Of a stretch of 64,000 nucleotides of DNA, positions 9,402 through 18,543 are shown piece after piece; positions within the stretch are counted from its first letter, which is position 1, and every line of letters starts with the position of its first letter. A model generated the notes under the pieces. That model was not told the DNA's origin. It searched no databases and was given only the letters and a program-made list of their open reading frames with translations. The DNA lies in assembly GCA_040905685.1 (NCBI GenBank), contig JBBDRB010000097.1, forward strand, positions 1-64,000, written 5' to 3'. This DNA is from JBBDMU01 sp040905685 (lineage in GTDB: Bacteria > Bacteroidota > Rhodothermia > Balneolales > Natronogracilivirgulaceae). A program made the translations under genes and the position numbers.

Positions 9402-10232
9402 TCAATCCAGCACGAAGCGAAACGTAACGGTACCCCACTGCGATTCCTGGGGTACCCCCGAGGGCAGACGTGAGAAACGCCACCGGCGAAGCGTATTGAA
9501 CACCTCGCGCTCCAGTTCGGGATTCATTCTCATGAGGGGCTGCAATCGGCCTACCGTACCGTCAGGCTCGACCTGAAAACGGACGGTTATCACGGCTTCC
9601 ACATCCACGGTGTAGGTAGGCAGCGGCTGAGCTACAGGAGAACGGTTGATATTGCCTTCCCACTGCAAATCGAACGGGGAGGCTCGTTCGGTATCCTGGG
9701 AGGATCCCTGTTCGGCATTGGCCCGCCCGCGGATGCCCCGTATGGTGCCGCTTTCCCTTTCCCCTTCAGTTTCAATTTCATCCTCGATCTTCGGCTCTTC
9801 GACGGCTTCTTCCTCTTCCTGCTCTTCCACCTCTTCGGCGACAACCTCCGGTTCTATTTCTTCCGTATCCGGCGTGGTGACCACTTCCTCATCCACAATC
9901 TCTTCTTCCTGCTCGGACAACTCCACATCCTTGGTAAGTTCTTCGGCCTCAGGCTGAGCTTCCTCGGCTACTTCGGTCTGCTCGGGTGTGGGCTCTTCGG
10001 TCTCAACCTCGGAAGGCTCGGGGCTGGTGGCCACTTCCGTATTTTCTTCCCGTGAAAACTCAGCTTGCGTACCGTCACTAAACTCACCGAGTGTAATGTC
10101 GATAAAAGCCGTTCTCTCCTGGGAGGGAGGCTGAGTATAAATGAACAGGGCAAACAGGAATACGACTAGGTGCGCGCCAAAAGTGACGCCCAGCCCAAAC
10201 CGTTCTTCATCTTTGATCTCAGGAATAATCAT
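9402..10232 (-). CDS. tonB: TonB-family energy transducer
   Basis: This is the periplasm-spanning transducer that passes proton-motive force from ExbB/ExbD to outer-membrane receptors. One N-terminal membrane helix (about 13-32) is followed by a long linker and a C-terminal TonB fold ending in TVTFRFVLD. The linker (about 55-165) is very rich in glutamate, with many EE and VEEPEVE-like repeats, instead of the usual proline/lysine mix. The ATG overlaps the exbD stop by one base, so the three genes form one coupled operon. Confidence 0.9.
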   Translation of the reverse strand: MIIPEIKDEERFGLGVTFGAHLVVFLFALFIYTQPPSQERTAFIDITLGEFSDGTQAEFSREENTEVATSPEPSEVETEEPTPEQTEVAEEAQPEAEELTKDVELSEQEEEIVDEEVVTTPDTEEIEPEVVAEEVEEQEEEEAVEEPKIEDEIETEGERESGTIRGIRGRANAEQGSSQDTERASPFDLQWEGNINRSPVAQPLPTYTVDVEAVITVRFQVEPDGTVGRLQPLMRMNPELEREVFNTLRRWRFSRLPSGVPQESQWGTVTFRFVLD

Positions 10233-10642
10233 TATCTGCTTGCGCGTTCTGTAGCCATCATGATGTTCATATTTAAGGCCTTGGCAATGTTCATAACGTT
10301 AACCGCATCATCTATTATTGCGTTTTTATCTGCCCGCAACACCAGAGAGGCATTCGGATTTTTCTGGTTTTCATCGCGGATCGATGACGCCAGGTTAGCC
10401 GTACTGACCGGTTCGCCCATGACATAAAAACGCCCGTCATTGGTCACGGTTACATTTACAAATTGCTGTTCGGTCGCGGCACCGGTTTCCGCCCGCGGCA
10501 TGTCTACCCGGATGGCGAAATTGGTGACAAAGGATGATGTAAGCAGAAAGAAGATCAGCAACAACAATACAATGTCTGTCAGTGAAGACGCCGAAAAGAC
10601 GGACAGCGGGGGTTTAACTTCCCCTTCTTCTCGAAAGTTCAT
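10232..10642 (-). CDS. exbD: ExbD/TolR biopolymer transport protein
   Basis: This is the 136-residue ExbD/TolR partner of the ExbB proton channel. It has a short cytoplasmic N-terminus, a single membrane helix carrying the conserved aspartate (LTDIVLLLLIFFLLTSSFV region, near residue 24) and a periplasmic domain. The aspartate is the proton-handling residue of the family. It is flanked by exbB (3 bases upstream) and tonB (1-base overlap). TolR is the alternative, but the tonB neighbour favours ExbD. Confidence 0.93.
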   Translation of the reverse strand: MNFREEGEVKPPLSVFSASSLTDIVLLLLIFFLLTSSFVTNFAIRVDMPRAETGAATEQQFVNVTVTNDGRFYVMGEPVSTANLASSIRDENQKNPNASLVLRADKNAIIDDAVNVMNIAKALNMNIMMATERASR

Positions 10643-10645
10643 CGC

Positions 10646-11371
10646 TCAGGCCTCAACTTTCTTTTTGGGTGAAGGTTTTTGAAGGACATCAATGAATTCA
10701 GTTGATGATGACTGCAGATCGAAGATCATGCGATTAATCCTGCCCAGTAGCAGGTTATAAAATCCATAGGCCAGAATGCCCACCGCCAGTCCGGAAGCCG
10801 TTGTAATCAGAGCTTCCCAGATGCCCCCGGCCAGTACGCTGGGATTGACATTGCCTTCAAGCGACTGTATCTGCATAAAAGCCTGGATCATGCCGGTTAC
10901 CGTTCCCAGAAACCCTACCAGCGGAGCGACACCGGCAATGGTAGCCAGCCAATCCATCTTTTTTTCCAGCAGGTAAATTTCACGTTTACCGGCATTACGG
11001 ATCGCATCCTCGATATCATGCAAGGGCCGGCCCAGTCGCTTTATTCCCTGTTTTAATATGCGGGACAAAGGCTTGTTTATTTCATCGCAATAATCCATGG
11101 CCCGGCGGTTATCACCGCCTTTGAGCATGCCTTCTACCGTTCCCAGAAAATAGCGACTGTCCAGAACGGAATTGCTCAATACCCTCCAGCGCTCCGCAAT
11201 TACATAAATGGCAATAAAAGACAACAGGGCTATGGGAACCATTAAAAATCCACCCTGTAGAATAATTTCAAAAACAGACATGCCTCCCTCTTCTTCGAGC
11301 AGGGCAGAAAGGGTATCCCCCTCCGCTATGGTGTCGTTATTTTGGAAAAAAAAGAAAAGTTGAGTAAACAT
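10646..11371 (-). CDS. exbB: MotA/TolQ/ExbB proton channel protein
   Basis: This inner-membrane proton channel subunit (241 aa) has three predicted helices and the family core GVAPLVGFLGTVTGMIQAF near residues 145-163. A second signature region follows (GGIWEALITTASGLAVGI). It heads the exbB-exbD-tonB unit and starts 53 bases after the HU/SPOR gene on the same strand. The unit probably energises TonB-dependent transport in general, since no cognate receptor with a plug domain is encoded beside it. Confidence 0.94.
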   Translation of the reverse strand: MFTQLFFFFQNNDTIAEGDTLSALLEEEGGMSVFEIILQGGFLMVPIALLSFIAIYVIAERWRVLSNSVLDSRYFLGTVEGMLKGGDNRRAMDYCDEINKPLSRILKQGIKRLGRPLHDIEDAIRNAGKREIYLLEKKMDWLATIAGVAPLVGFLGTVTGMIQAFMQIQSLEGNVNPSVLAGGIWEALITTASGLAVGILAYGFYNLLLGRINRMIFDLQSSSTEFIDVLQKPSPKKKVEA

Positions 11372-11424
11372 TGAAGGTATAATTAGGATTGACGATTTTG
11401 AATAATATAGATAAAATTTGCCGG

Positions 11425-12388
11425 TTACCGGACGCGGGCTACGAAATTGCTGCTTTTATAAGGTTCATCCAGCCTTTCGATGGCCTCGGTTGCCTCATCC
11501 ATGGTTTCGAATTGCCCTATGCCGACGCGCCAGGTTTCCCTGCCGTCCGCTAACGTTACCTTATTCAGGACGGCCCGGTAGCCGGCATGATTCAGCATGT
11601 CCCTTTCCTCACTGGCCAGCCGGTAAGGAAGCGAATGCACAACGATGGTAAACTCCCTGTTCAGATCGGAAAGNNNNNNNNNNNNNNNNNNNNNNNNNNN
11701 NNNNNNNNNNNNNNNNNNNNNNNNNNNNNNNNNNNNNNNNNNNNNNNNNNNNNNNNNNNNNNNNNNNNNNNNNAGCCAACACCAATACCGCTGCCATGGC
11801 CGCCAGGACATAAATGGCGGCCTTGCTTCTTGGCTTTTCAACTTCAAAACCGGTTTCTGCATCCAGATCCAGCTCATCCATACCGGCCCCGGGTTCAGGG
11901 TCGGGATCGCTCCCTTTTTGGAGCAGGGCCGGCTTTTTGTCCGGTTTGCCAGCCGGTTCGGATATCTCCAGGTTAAACGGGTCCCGTTCGACCGGATCAG
12001 CCTCGCCTTTCTCAGGTTCAGGTGCCTTGCCGGGTGCAGGCTTTACCGGCTGGTCAGCCGGCTTCTTCTCCGGTGTATTTTCCTTTTTTTTCCCTTCCTG
12101 GTCATCCTGGTGTTTTTTATCATAGGCCGGCATAATTTCTATGGCTTCCATACCGGCATATTTATAGTTTATCTCCAACGCCAGGATTTCATCAGCCTCG
12201 AACGTGAGTATCCCTTTATCAAGCCCAAATGTGCCCAATCCATCAATGGTAGTGGTACTACCCTTTTCCTTAAGCGACGCTTTCAGTGATTCAACAAAAT
12301 CAACGATCCTGGAGTTGACTGCAGCTTTATCTGCCTTTAGTTGTTGGTTAAGTGCAGCGACAAATTCATCGTGGCTGATTTTTTTCAT
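11425..12388 (-). CDS. HU-like, transmembrane and SPOR domain protein, interrupted by a scaffold gap
   Basis: This is read as one gene broken by 100 Ns (11674-11773), so its length and frame across the gap are unknown. The first part opens with an HU-like DNA-binding domain of the bacterial HU-CCDC81 kind (residues 1-90, with GLGTFGLDKGILTFE). A proline/lysine/glutamate-rich linker and a membrane helix (AAIYVLAAMAAVLVLA) just before the gap follow. After the gap comes a SPOR domain (about 80 residues, ending in FVARVR), which in known proteins binds denuded septal peptidoglycan. The topology would place the HU-like part in the cytoplasm and SPOR in the periplasm. The SPOR part is out of frame with the N-terminal part only because the N count is a placeholder. 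Confidence 0.8.
11674..11773. other. Scaffold gap (100 N)
   Basis: Exactly 100 Ns mark a placeholder of unknown true size inside the HU/SPOR gene, falling between the membrane helix and the SPOR domain. A likely cause is a repetitive low-complexity linker. The last bases before the gap include AGATCGGAA, identical to the first nine bases of the common Illumina adapter, which may have led to read clipping here. Confidence 0.95.
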
Positions 12389-12392
12389 AATA

Positions 12393-12584
12393 CTAGCTTT
12401 CCGGAGTAAATCTGATCCTGTCTTCAGGGGGTAAAAGCATTACACGTCCGGCAGAGTCCTGTTTTTGGGATTGTTTGACATGAATCAGCGCAAAGCTTCC
12501 CAGCCCCTTAATGGATACGGTGTATCCTTCGATCAATTGGTTTTTTAGTTCGTCCACCATGGCTTTAGTAAAATCCTTATCCAT
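12393..12584 (-). CDS. Small HU-family DNA-binding protein
   Basis: This 63-residue protein has the opening helices of the HU/IHF fold (MDKDFTKAMVDELKNQL) followed by the family's turn and strand (VSIKGLGSFALIHV) and a short C-terminal part. It is shorter than standard HU (about 90 aa), and the beta-arm region looks reduced. A longer frame exists upstream, but the ATG at 12584 puts the family N-terminus first and leaves four bases after the barrel gene. It precedes the HU/SPOR gene by four bases, so both HU-like genes are probably translated from one message. Confidence 0.8.
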   Translation of the reverse strand: MDKDFTKAMVDELKNQLIEGYTVSIKGLGSFALIHVKQSQKQDSAGRVMLLPPEDRIRFTPES

Positions 12585-12588
12585 ACGC

Positions 12589-14253
12589 TTATATATGCAA
12601 TGTAAGCCCGCCGTAAACCTGAACGGGACGTTCCCTGTATCCCTGCCAAACCTCATAATCCCGGTTCAGCAGATTAAGGCCTTTTATGTAGGCCCCAAAA
12701 TTGGAGGTGATCTTATAGTCAAGTTGCACGCCAAACAAGAAGTAACCGTCCATATTTTCTTCGGTAAAATTGACCGGTCGTGGACCCCGGTATTCGGTCC
12801 AGGTACGGAGGTGCAGGTTGCCAAAGGGATTGGAGTAGAGGCTTGCCGTAGACCGGGTATCTTCCAGAAAGGGAACAGGCTGTTTTTCCGAGGTACTGGA
12901 ATTTCGCCAGATCACATCTGAATATAAGGTTAACCGCTTGGGTATGAAGTCATAGGAAAATCCGAAGGTTGCTTCCAGAATATTGGTATCGTCATCGTAA
13001 TTCAGGCTGTAGCCCTCGTCATCAAGCAGGTAATAGGAATAAGTACCATAGCCTGCGTAACTGATGCCGCCGAAGAACCGGGCACCCCTGAAGGCTTCGT
13101 AGCTACCGTTTACCGAAGCGATTAAGCCGTGTTCGTTATGGATAATCGGATCTATCAATAATTGCCGGTTGTCGGTATGGACGCCTTTGAGCCCCGAGTT
13201 TTCAACAAAACTTTTTACACTGAATTCCACTTCCCCGCTCTCAAACCCTGCATAATGGAATTTGAGGTTAGGGAAAATGTATAAGTTAATCGGCTCATCA
13301 ACCTCATCGTATGAATGATAGGCATCCAGGCCGGCCTGGAAATGGCTGTTGGAAAGATTACGTTTGTAGAAGGCTTTCAGACGCGTGATGTACCAGGACA
13401 TATTGGATTGCTCAAACGTATTGTATATGCTGCCCTCGCCAAATAAGGAAAGATTGTACACCTCCCCGATGCGCCGTCCGTCCCAGTGCCGGTTAATCCC
13501 TATCCTGCCATAATGCTCGTCGTTGAAATTGGCCGGCAAGTTGTTCTCCACCTGAAAATAACGATATCTTCCATTCAAATCCCATCCGTTATAGGCATTA
13601 TAGAGATGACGGAAAGAGGTATGGGCACCGATTTCCTGATAATCTTTTCGGATATTCTCATCGCTTTCCAAATCGGCGCTGCCGGGAACAGCATAGTTAA
13701 AATCCGAACGGCCGGTCAGGCCCAGTTGCAGTCTGGAGTTATTTTTTCGCCTGATCCAGTCGCCTCTCCCGTCCAGGTAACGGAACGACGATGTGGCATC
13801 TGTCATGTTGCCGGGGCTGGACAGAAAATTAAAATCCCCGGAAACCTGGGCGTATTCTGAGACCCGTGTCTCTCCATAAACCCTTACTTCAGGACTTTCA
13901 TGGGTTCCGTAGCCCAGCCTTGAAAACAAATCGGTCCGTTCGGGATAGGTAATCCGGCCCCTGGGTGGGCTATAAGGTTGTTCCAGACCATCCGAGGTAA
14001 TATCGGCAACGGCATCTTCGTCCGATTCAATAAACGGCAGGCGGTCGGGGTCCATCTGGAAGACCCGCGGCTTGGGATTGAATCCCAGAATCGGCTGTCT
14101 GGACAAACCGGGAAAACGGGCCGTAAAATCGCCTCTGATTTCAATATCCTGTGGATCAATGTCAGGCAAGAGGGTAGAACGGTCATCGCCATCCTGAGCC
14201 ATCGCCAGCAGGGGAACGGTTATAAAACCTAATAGAAGAACATATTTATACAT
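12589..14253 (-). CDS. Outer-membrane beta-barrel protein, TonB-receptor-like without plug
   Basis: This 554-residue protein has a signal peptide (YKYVLLLGFITVPLLAMAQ, cleavage after AMA) and then many alternating hydrophobic/aromatic strands typical of an outer-membrane barrel. It ends in an aromatic/hydrophobic terminal strand (VYGGLTLHI). No plug domain or TonB box is visible, so it is not a classic TonB-dependent receptor. It lies at the head of a same-strand block with the two HU-like genes and exbB-exbD-tonB. The function is unknown; conserved envelope proteins of this type occur in Bacteroidota relatives. Confidence 0.7.
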   Translation of the reverse strand: MYKYVLLLGFITVPLLAMAQDGDDRSTLLPDIDPQDIEIRGDFTARFPGLSRQPILGFNPKPRVFQMDPDRLPFIESDEDAVADITSDGLEQPYSPPRGRITYPERTDLFSRLGYGTHESPEVRVYGETRVSEYAQVSGDFNFLSSPGNMTDATSSFRYLDGRGDWIRRKNNSRLQLGLTGRSDFNYAVPGSADLESDENIRKDYQEIGAHTSFRHLYNAYNGWDLNGRYRYFQVENNLPANFNDEHYGRIGINRHWDGRRIGEVYNLSLFGEGSIYNTFEQSNMSWYITRLKAFYKRNLSNSHFQAGLDAYHSYDEVDEPINLYIFPNLKFHYAGFESGEVEFSVKSFVENSGLKGVHTDNRQLLIDPIIHNEHGLIASVNGSYEAFRGARFFGGISYAGYGTYSYYLLDDEGYSLNYDDDTNILEATFGFSYDFIPKRLTLYSDVIWRNSSTSEKQPVPFLEDTRSTASLYSNPFGNLHLRTWTEYRGPRPVNFTEENMDGYFLFGVQLDYKITSNFGAYIKGLNLLNRDYEVWQGYRERPVQVYGGLTLHI

Positions 14254-14418
14254 AAAAAATCACGGGTTAATTCAGTGGAGAAGTTAAAGAATTATAAGGT
14301 TTAGTGTGTAATAAAAGTGATTTTTCAGGAAAACGGGGCCCGGTCAGCCAGGTCCCGGATCCATAGCGCGATGAGCCTACAGGATAAACATTCAAAAGCG
14401 TGAATTTATTTTAATAAA

Positions 14419-15456
14419 TTACAGATTCGCGGACCGGTTTGTATTTTTCCGCTTTAAGCCCTTATTCCAAACCAGGATAACCGGGGTAGTGACCACGACC
14501 ACCCCCATCATCACGGCGTGCGTTACAAATGCATAGGCCAGCGCGTTGGCGGCCGGAACGCCGTACAGCACCAGCAGCCCCTGCCTCACAAACCAGTGAT
14601 AGGTACCGATTCCGCCCGGCGACGGCAAGGCCACTCCGACGGAGGATATGGTCATAATAACCAAAGCGGCTTCCAGGCCCAGTCCATAGTCCTCGTGCAG
14701 GTTAAACGCAACAAAAGGGATATAAGCCATTATCACATATCCAGCCCAGATCAGGATGGTTAACCCTGTAAAGTAGGGCCATTGCCGGAGATGGCGGATA
14801 GCAAATAAACCGTCCATGAACAGGGCCCCTCCTGATCTTAGTTGATTCAGAACTTTGTTGACCATAGGGCTGGCGGTTTCGTTTTTGCGGATCAACAGAA
14901 CAAACACGTACCCTAGCAGAAGCAGAGCCGGTAGCGCAACAAGGCCGGCCATCAGGTAGCGAAGGTGCAGCAGGGATTGAAGCCGCGCCCTCGTTTCCTC
15001 ACCCAAAAGCATAGAAAGGACTTCCGGGTCGGAAATCAGGACAAGGCCGACAAATGCGATCAGTATCAGCATGATCAGCATATCGATCACCCGCTCCAGA
15101 ATTACGGTGCCCACCAGATTGGTTCCACTGAGGTCTTCCTTTTTAGCCACGTACACGCAGCGCGATATCTCCCCCAGACGGGGTACGGCATAATTGACCA
15201 GATAACCAAACATCACGCCAGCGAACAGGGAGGCTCTGGCAGGCGGCTTGTTTTCATGCCGGATCAGCAAGCGCCATCGCTCCGCTCTTAAGAAGTGGCT
15301 GAGCAGGGCTACAACACTATAGGGGATAATCCATCCGTACGATATTCCCTGCATATATCCGAACAATAAATCGAATGGCACATTGCGGATGGCCAGCCAG
15401 AGAAAGAGCCCCCCGACAAGCAGGCTTAGTAAAATGTTTCGGACGGTACTTCGCAT
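14419..15456 (-). CDS. YbhN/UPF0104-type integral membrane protein
   Basis: This polytopic inner-membrane protein (345 aa, about eight helices) belongs to the family that includes the membrane domain of lysylphosphatidylglycerol synthase (flippase-like). Visible marks are the early LRAERWRLLI stretch and the later GIGTYHWFVRQGLL region. It follows lolA by five bases and is the last gene of the gcvT-comB-ftsK-lolA operon. The lipid handled is unknown. A role in moving a lipid across the inner membrane is inferred from the family. Confidence 0.82.
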   Translation of the reverse strand: MRSTVRNILLSLLVGGLFLWLAIRNVPFDLLFGYMQGISYGWIIPYSVVALLSHFLRAERWRLLIRHENKPPARASLFAGVMFGYLVNYAVPRLGEISRCVYVAKKEDLSGTNLVGTVILERVIDMLIMLILIAFVGLVLISDPEVLSMLLGEETRARLQSLLHLRYLMAGLVALPALLLLGYVFVLLIRKNETASPMVNKVLNQLRSGGALFMDGLFAIRHLRQWPYFTGLTILIWAGYVIMAYIPFVAFNLHEDYGLGLEAALVIMTISSVGVALPSPGGIGTYHWFVRQGLLVLYGVPAANALAYAFVTHAVMMGVVVVTTPVILVWNKGLKRKNTNRSANL

Positions 15457-15461
15457 GGAAG

Positions 15462-16073
15462 CTATTGTCTTAAATCAATTAGGGAGGCGTCATCGGGATG
15501 GGGAAACGCAAACGTATCTTCGTCCGGGGTGATAAATTCAGCTTCGTAAAATTCGGTGGTAAACTGGTTATCGGTTTGATCTGTAGCGGTAACCCGGACG
15601 GGTATTAGCTCATCGGTCAGGTGTATCTCCACGCGGGTGAAAACATCGAATGGATCCGTTGAGCGAAGCCTTAGCCGGATGTCGGCAGGCCCGGATCTGT
15701 CATCCTCTTCGATATCATACGTATGATCATCGCCGGCCAGGAAGCGTGAAGGGGCAAAATCGTCATCCTCCGGTATATAATTGCTGATGATCACCTTGTT
15801 TTGCCCTTTATTATATACCCTTGACACATCCCCTTCCACGACAATGACCTGGTCGTCAACTTCAATTTTGTAACGGTTCTCCCCAAGCCAGATGTTCCCT
15901 TCCGAGCGCATGGTTTCGCCCGTATAGGCGTCGGTAAAGACATGGCTCATTTCAGCCTCCAAAACCTGCCCCTGCTGGAATTTCTGCTTGAGCCGGTCAA
16001 ACGACTCCTGTGCCAGGCCGGCTGAGGGTAAAACCCATGAAATAGTCAGGATGGTGAGAAGTATCGTTTTCAT
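15462..16073 (-). CDS. lolA: LolA-like lipoprotein carrier protein
   Basis: This is a 203-residue periplasmic protein with a signal peptide (KTILLTILTISWVLPSAGLAQ) and the LolA-type fold start (FDRLKQKFQQGQVLEAEMSHVF). LolA ferries lipoproteins from the LolCDE complex to the outer membrane; LolB is often absent in this phylum. Its ATG overlaps the ftsK stop by four bases. The lolA-after-ftsK order is a widespread pairing and supports the call, although LolA-like proteins can also act in other envelope pathways. Confidence 0.85.
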   Translation of the reverse strand: MKTILLTILTISWVLPSAGLAQESFDRLKQKFQQGQVLEAEMSHVFTDAYTGETMRSEGNIWLGENRYKIEVDDQVIVVEGDVSRVYNKGQNKVIISNYIPEDDDFAPSRFLAGDDHTYDIEEDDRSGPADIRLRLRSTDPFDVFTRVEIHLTDELIPVRVTATDQTDNQFTTEFYEAEFITPDEDTFAFPHPDDASLIDLRQ

Positions 16074-18541
16074 GGCTGCCCGGCATCCAGTTCACGGATT
16101 AATTCAGCCAGTTCATCATCGGTTTCGATCAGCACAGCCCGCGCGGTGCTTCCCTGATAGGGTCCGACAACCCCGGCCGCGTACAGCTGGTCAATAAGGC
16201 GGCCGGCCCGGTTATACCCCAATTTTAGCTTGCGCTGCAACAAGGATACTGAACCCTGCTGATGTAAAACCACCACTTTGGCGGCTTCTTCAAACAGGTC
16301 ATCGCGCTCGCCTTTTTCCAGAGGATCCACATCCTGCCCCTCTTCGGTATCGGGAGGCGGCAAATGATAGGGATGGGTGTAACCGAATTGATTACCGATG
16401 TAGGCATTTACCTTTTCAACCTCTTCGGTGGACACAAACGCGTTCTGGATGCGGATCATCTTCCCCCCGCCGGAGAAAAGCATATCGCCCTTGCCGACCA
16501 GCTGGTCGGCCCCCATGGTGTCCAGAATGGTCCTGGAATCTATTCGGGAGGCTACCTGATAGGCAATCCGCGCCGGAAAGTTAGCCTTGATCGTACCGGT
16601 GATTACGTTGACGGAGGGTCTTTGAGTGGCCAGGACCAGATGAATGCCCACAGCCCGGGCCAGCTGAGCAATCCGGGCGATAGGCTCTTCAATCGCTTTT
16701 CCGGCCGTCATCATCAAATCGGCCAGCTCGTCAATGATCACCACCATGAACGGCAGATGACGGTGCCCCAGGTCCAGGTCCAGACCTTCATTTTTAAATT
16801 TTTCATTATAGGCCCGTATATCACGTACCATGGCCATTTTCAGCAAGTCATACCGGCTGTCCATTTCCTTGCAGATGCTGTTGAGCACTTCGAGAACCTT
16901 GGTGGTATCCGTGATAATGGGTTCTTCAGCCCCCGGCAGGGTAGCCAGAAAGTGATTTTGGATATTTCTGTATAATGCCAGTTCGATTTTTTTAGGGTCA
17001 ACCAGAACGAACTTAAGGTTCTCGGGATGACATTTATACAACAGGCAGGTCAGGATCGTATTGATCCCCACGGACTTTCCTGAGCCCGTAGCGCCGGCCA
17101 TCAAAAGATGAGGCAGGGTCGCAAGGTCGATCATAAAGACTTCATTTTCGATGGTACGGCCAAAGGCAATGGGCAGCGACATATTGGTCTCGACAAACCG
17201 TCTGGTTCGCAGCAGGGATTTGATGTACACCATTTGCCGTTTCCGATTGGGAACCTCTATGCCCACTTTTGATTTACCCGGGATAGGAGCAATGATCCGC
17301 AATCCATGAGTGGCCATCGCCATTTTCAAATCGTTTGCATAGCTTTCAATTTTGCTGATCTTAACGTCGGGAGCCGGCTGGAGCTCGTACAGGGTCACCG
17401 TTGGCCCGACAATGGCCTCGATGGCCGTGATCTCGATGCCGTGCCTTCGCAGCTTATCCAGGATGATCAGTTTGTTGGATTTAATTTCCTCAAAGTCGAC
17501 CTCATTGCCTTCCTCCGGGGGTGAATCAAGCAGATCAAGGGTCGGGAATTTATATTTGATAACCGGAAGGGCCTGATCATGGTTTTTTTGTTCCAGGTCC
17601 TTATCACCGGCTTCCTCATCAGGCTTTCCGATGTAAACCGACATTTCAAGGTCATCGTCACCGCTAACGTGTTGCTTTTCTTGCAAAACGGCCCTGGGAG
17701 GCTTTCCATCGCCAAAGTTCTCCTCTTTTTTCTTTTCCTCCCTCGTCTTGCTTTCATTGCGTTCAGAGCGTTCAATAATGGGATCCGGGGTTGTCGCCGG
17801 AGCCGTTTTAGTCCTTTCTTCGGTCCAGTCTTCTTTGTTTTTGAACCGGCTGCGGTCGTTCCTTAGATGATCGGATTCCTCCAGGTCTTTGACCTTTGCC
17901 ATTTCACCGTTTTTTTTACGCTCGTCCATCATTTCCCCGAAACGCTCCTTAACCCCGTCAAGGGTATGCTGTGTCCTGCGGCCCAAGCCAAAAAGCAGGC
18001 AGATGACCGTCAGGGATCCCAGGATGACCATGGGTCCGTACTGACCGGAAACGGCACGTAAAAACTCGGCGATGGCCAAGCCCGACGATCCGCTCCAGGC
18101 TACCGTATCGGCAATGCCTTCCATCTGTATATACCCTAAAATAGCTCCGGTCAGGACCATTACGCTGATGAAATAAACGGCGTAGGGGTGAACCGGGTTA
18201 AAAGGCTTGTGGCGAAACGTATACCAGCCATACACCAGAACGACGACAGCGATAACCATGCTGGTATATCCGAACATCATGTAGGCAAAGAAATGCGAGA
18301 TGTAGGCCCCCATCGGACCCAACCCGTTTTGAATGCGCAGGGCGGGACCACGGTCAAACTGAAAAAGGGTCTCCAGGCTGACGCTGCTGATTACCGCATA
18401 GTCCTCGCTTTCATGGGTAATGATGCTAATGGCCAGCAGGGTGGCGATGGCCATAATGATTACGCCCAGGATCTCTATTTTCCGTTCCGGAGCCAGGAAA
18501 TGCTTTTTTTCCGCACTTTTTTTATTGCTGTTTTTTGCCAT
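16070..18541 (-). CDS. ftsK: FtsK/SpoIIIE DNA translocase
   Basis: FtsK is a septal DNA pump that clears the chromosome from the closing division site. Four or more membrane helices occupy the first 190 residues. A charged linker spans about 200-330. The RecA-like motor has Walker A (GATGSGKSVG) near residue 482, Walker B (FMVVIIDELADLM) near 600, and the ATQRPSVNVITG motif. A C-terminal winged-helix gamma domain (about 755-820, SLLQRKLKLGYNRAGRLID) is expected to read KOPS-type sequences. The 823 aa length is standard. It starts two bases after comB stops. Confidence 0.96.
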   Translation of the reverse strand: MAKNSNKKSAEKKHFLAPERKIEILGVIIMAIATLLAISIITHESEDYAVISSVSLETLFQFDRGPALRIQNGLGPMGAYISHFFAYMMFGYTSMVIAVVVLVYGWYTFRHKPFNPVHPYAVYFISVMVLTGAILGYIQMEGIADTVAWSGSSGLAIAEFLRAVSGQYGPMVILGSLTVICLLFGLGRRTQHTLDGVKERFGEMMDERKKNGEMAKVKDLEESDHLRNDRSRFKNKEDWTEERTKTAPATTPDPIIERSERNESKTREEKKKEENFGDGKPPRAVLQEKQHVSGDDDLEMSVYIGKPDEEAGDKDLEQKNHDQALPVIKYKFPTLDLLDSPPEEGNEVDFEEIKSNKLIILDKLRRHGIEITAIEAIVGPTVTLYELQPAPDVKISKIESYANDLKMAMATHGLRIIAPIPGKSKVGIEVPNRKRQMVYIKSLLRTRRFVETNMSLPIAFGRTIENEVFMIDLATLPHLLMAGATGSGKSVGINTILTCLLYKCHPENLKFVLVDPKKIELALYRNIQNHFLATLPGAEEPIITDTTKVLEVLNSICKEMDSRYDLLKMAMVRDIRAYNEKFKNEGLDLDLGHRHLPFMVVIIDELADLMMTAGKAIEEPIARIAQLARAVGIHLVLATQRPSVNVITGTIKANFPARIAYQVASRIDSRTILDTMGADQLVGKGDMLFSGGGKMIRIQNAFVSTEEVEKVNAYIGNQFGYTHPYHLPPPDTEEGQDVDPLEKGERDDLFEEAAKVVVLHQQGSVSLLQRKLKLGYNRAGRLIDQLYAAGVVGPYQGSTARAVLIETDDELAELIRELDAGQP

Positions 18542-18543
18542 CG

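Noticed and set aside
14403..14420. AT-only palindrome AATTTATT-TT-AATAAATT at the end of the ybhN gene
   Set aside because: It is made only of A and T, would be a weak stem, and has no clear T-tract on the transcribed side, so a terminator call is not supported.
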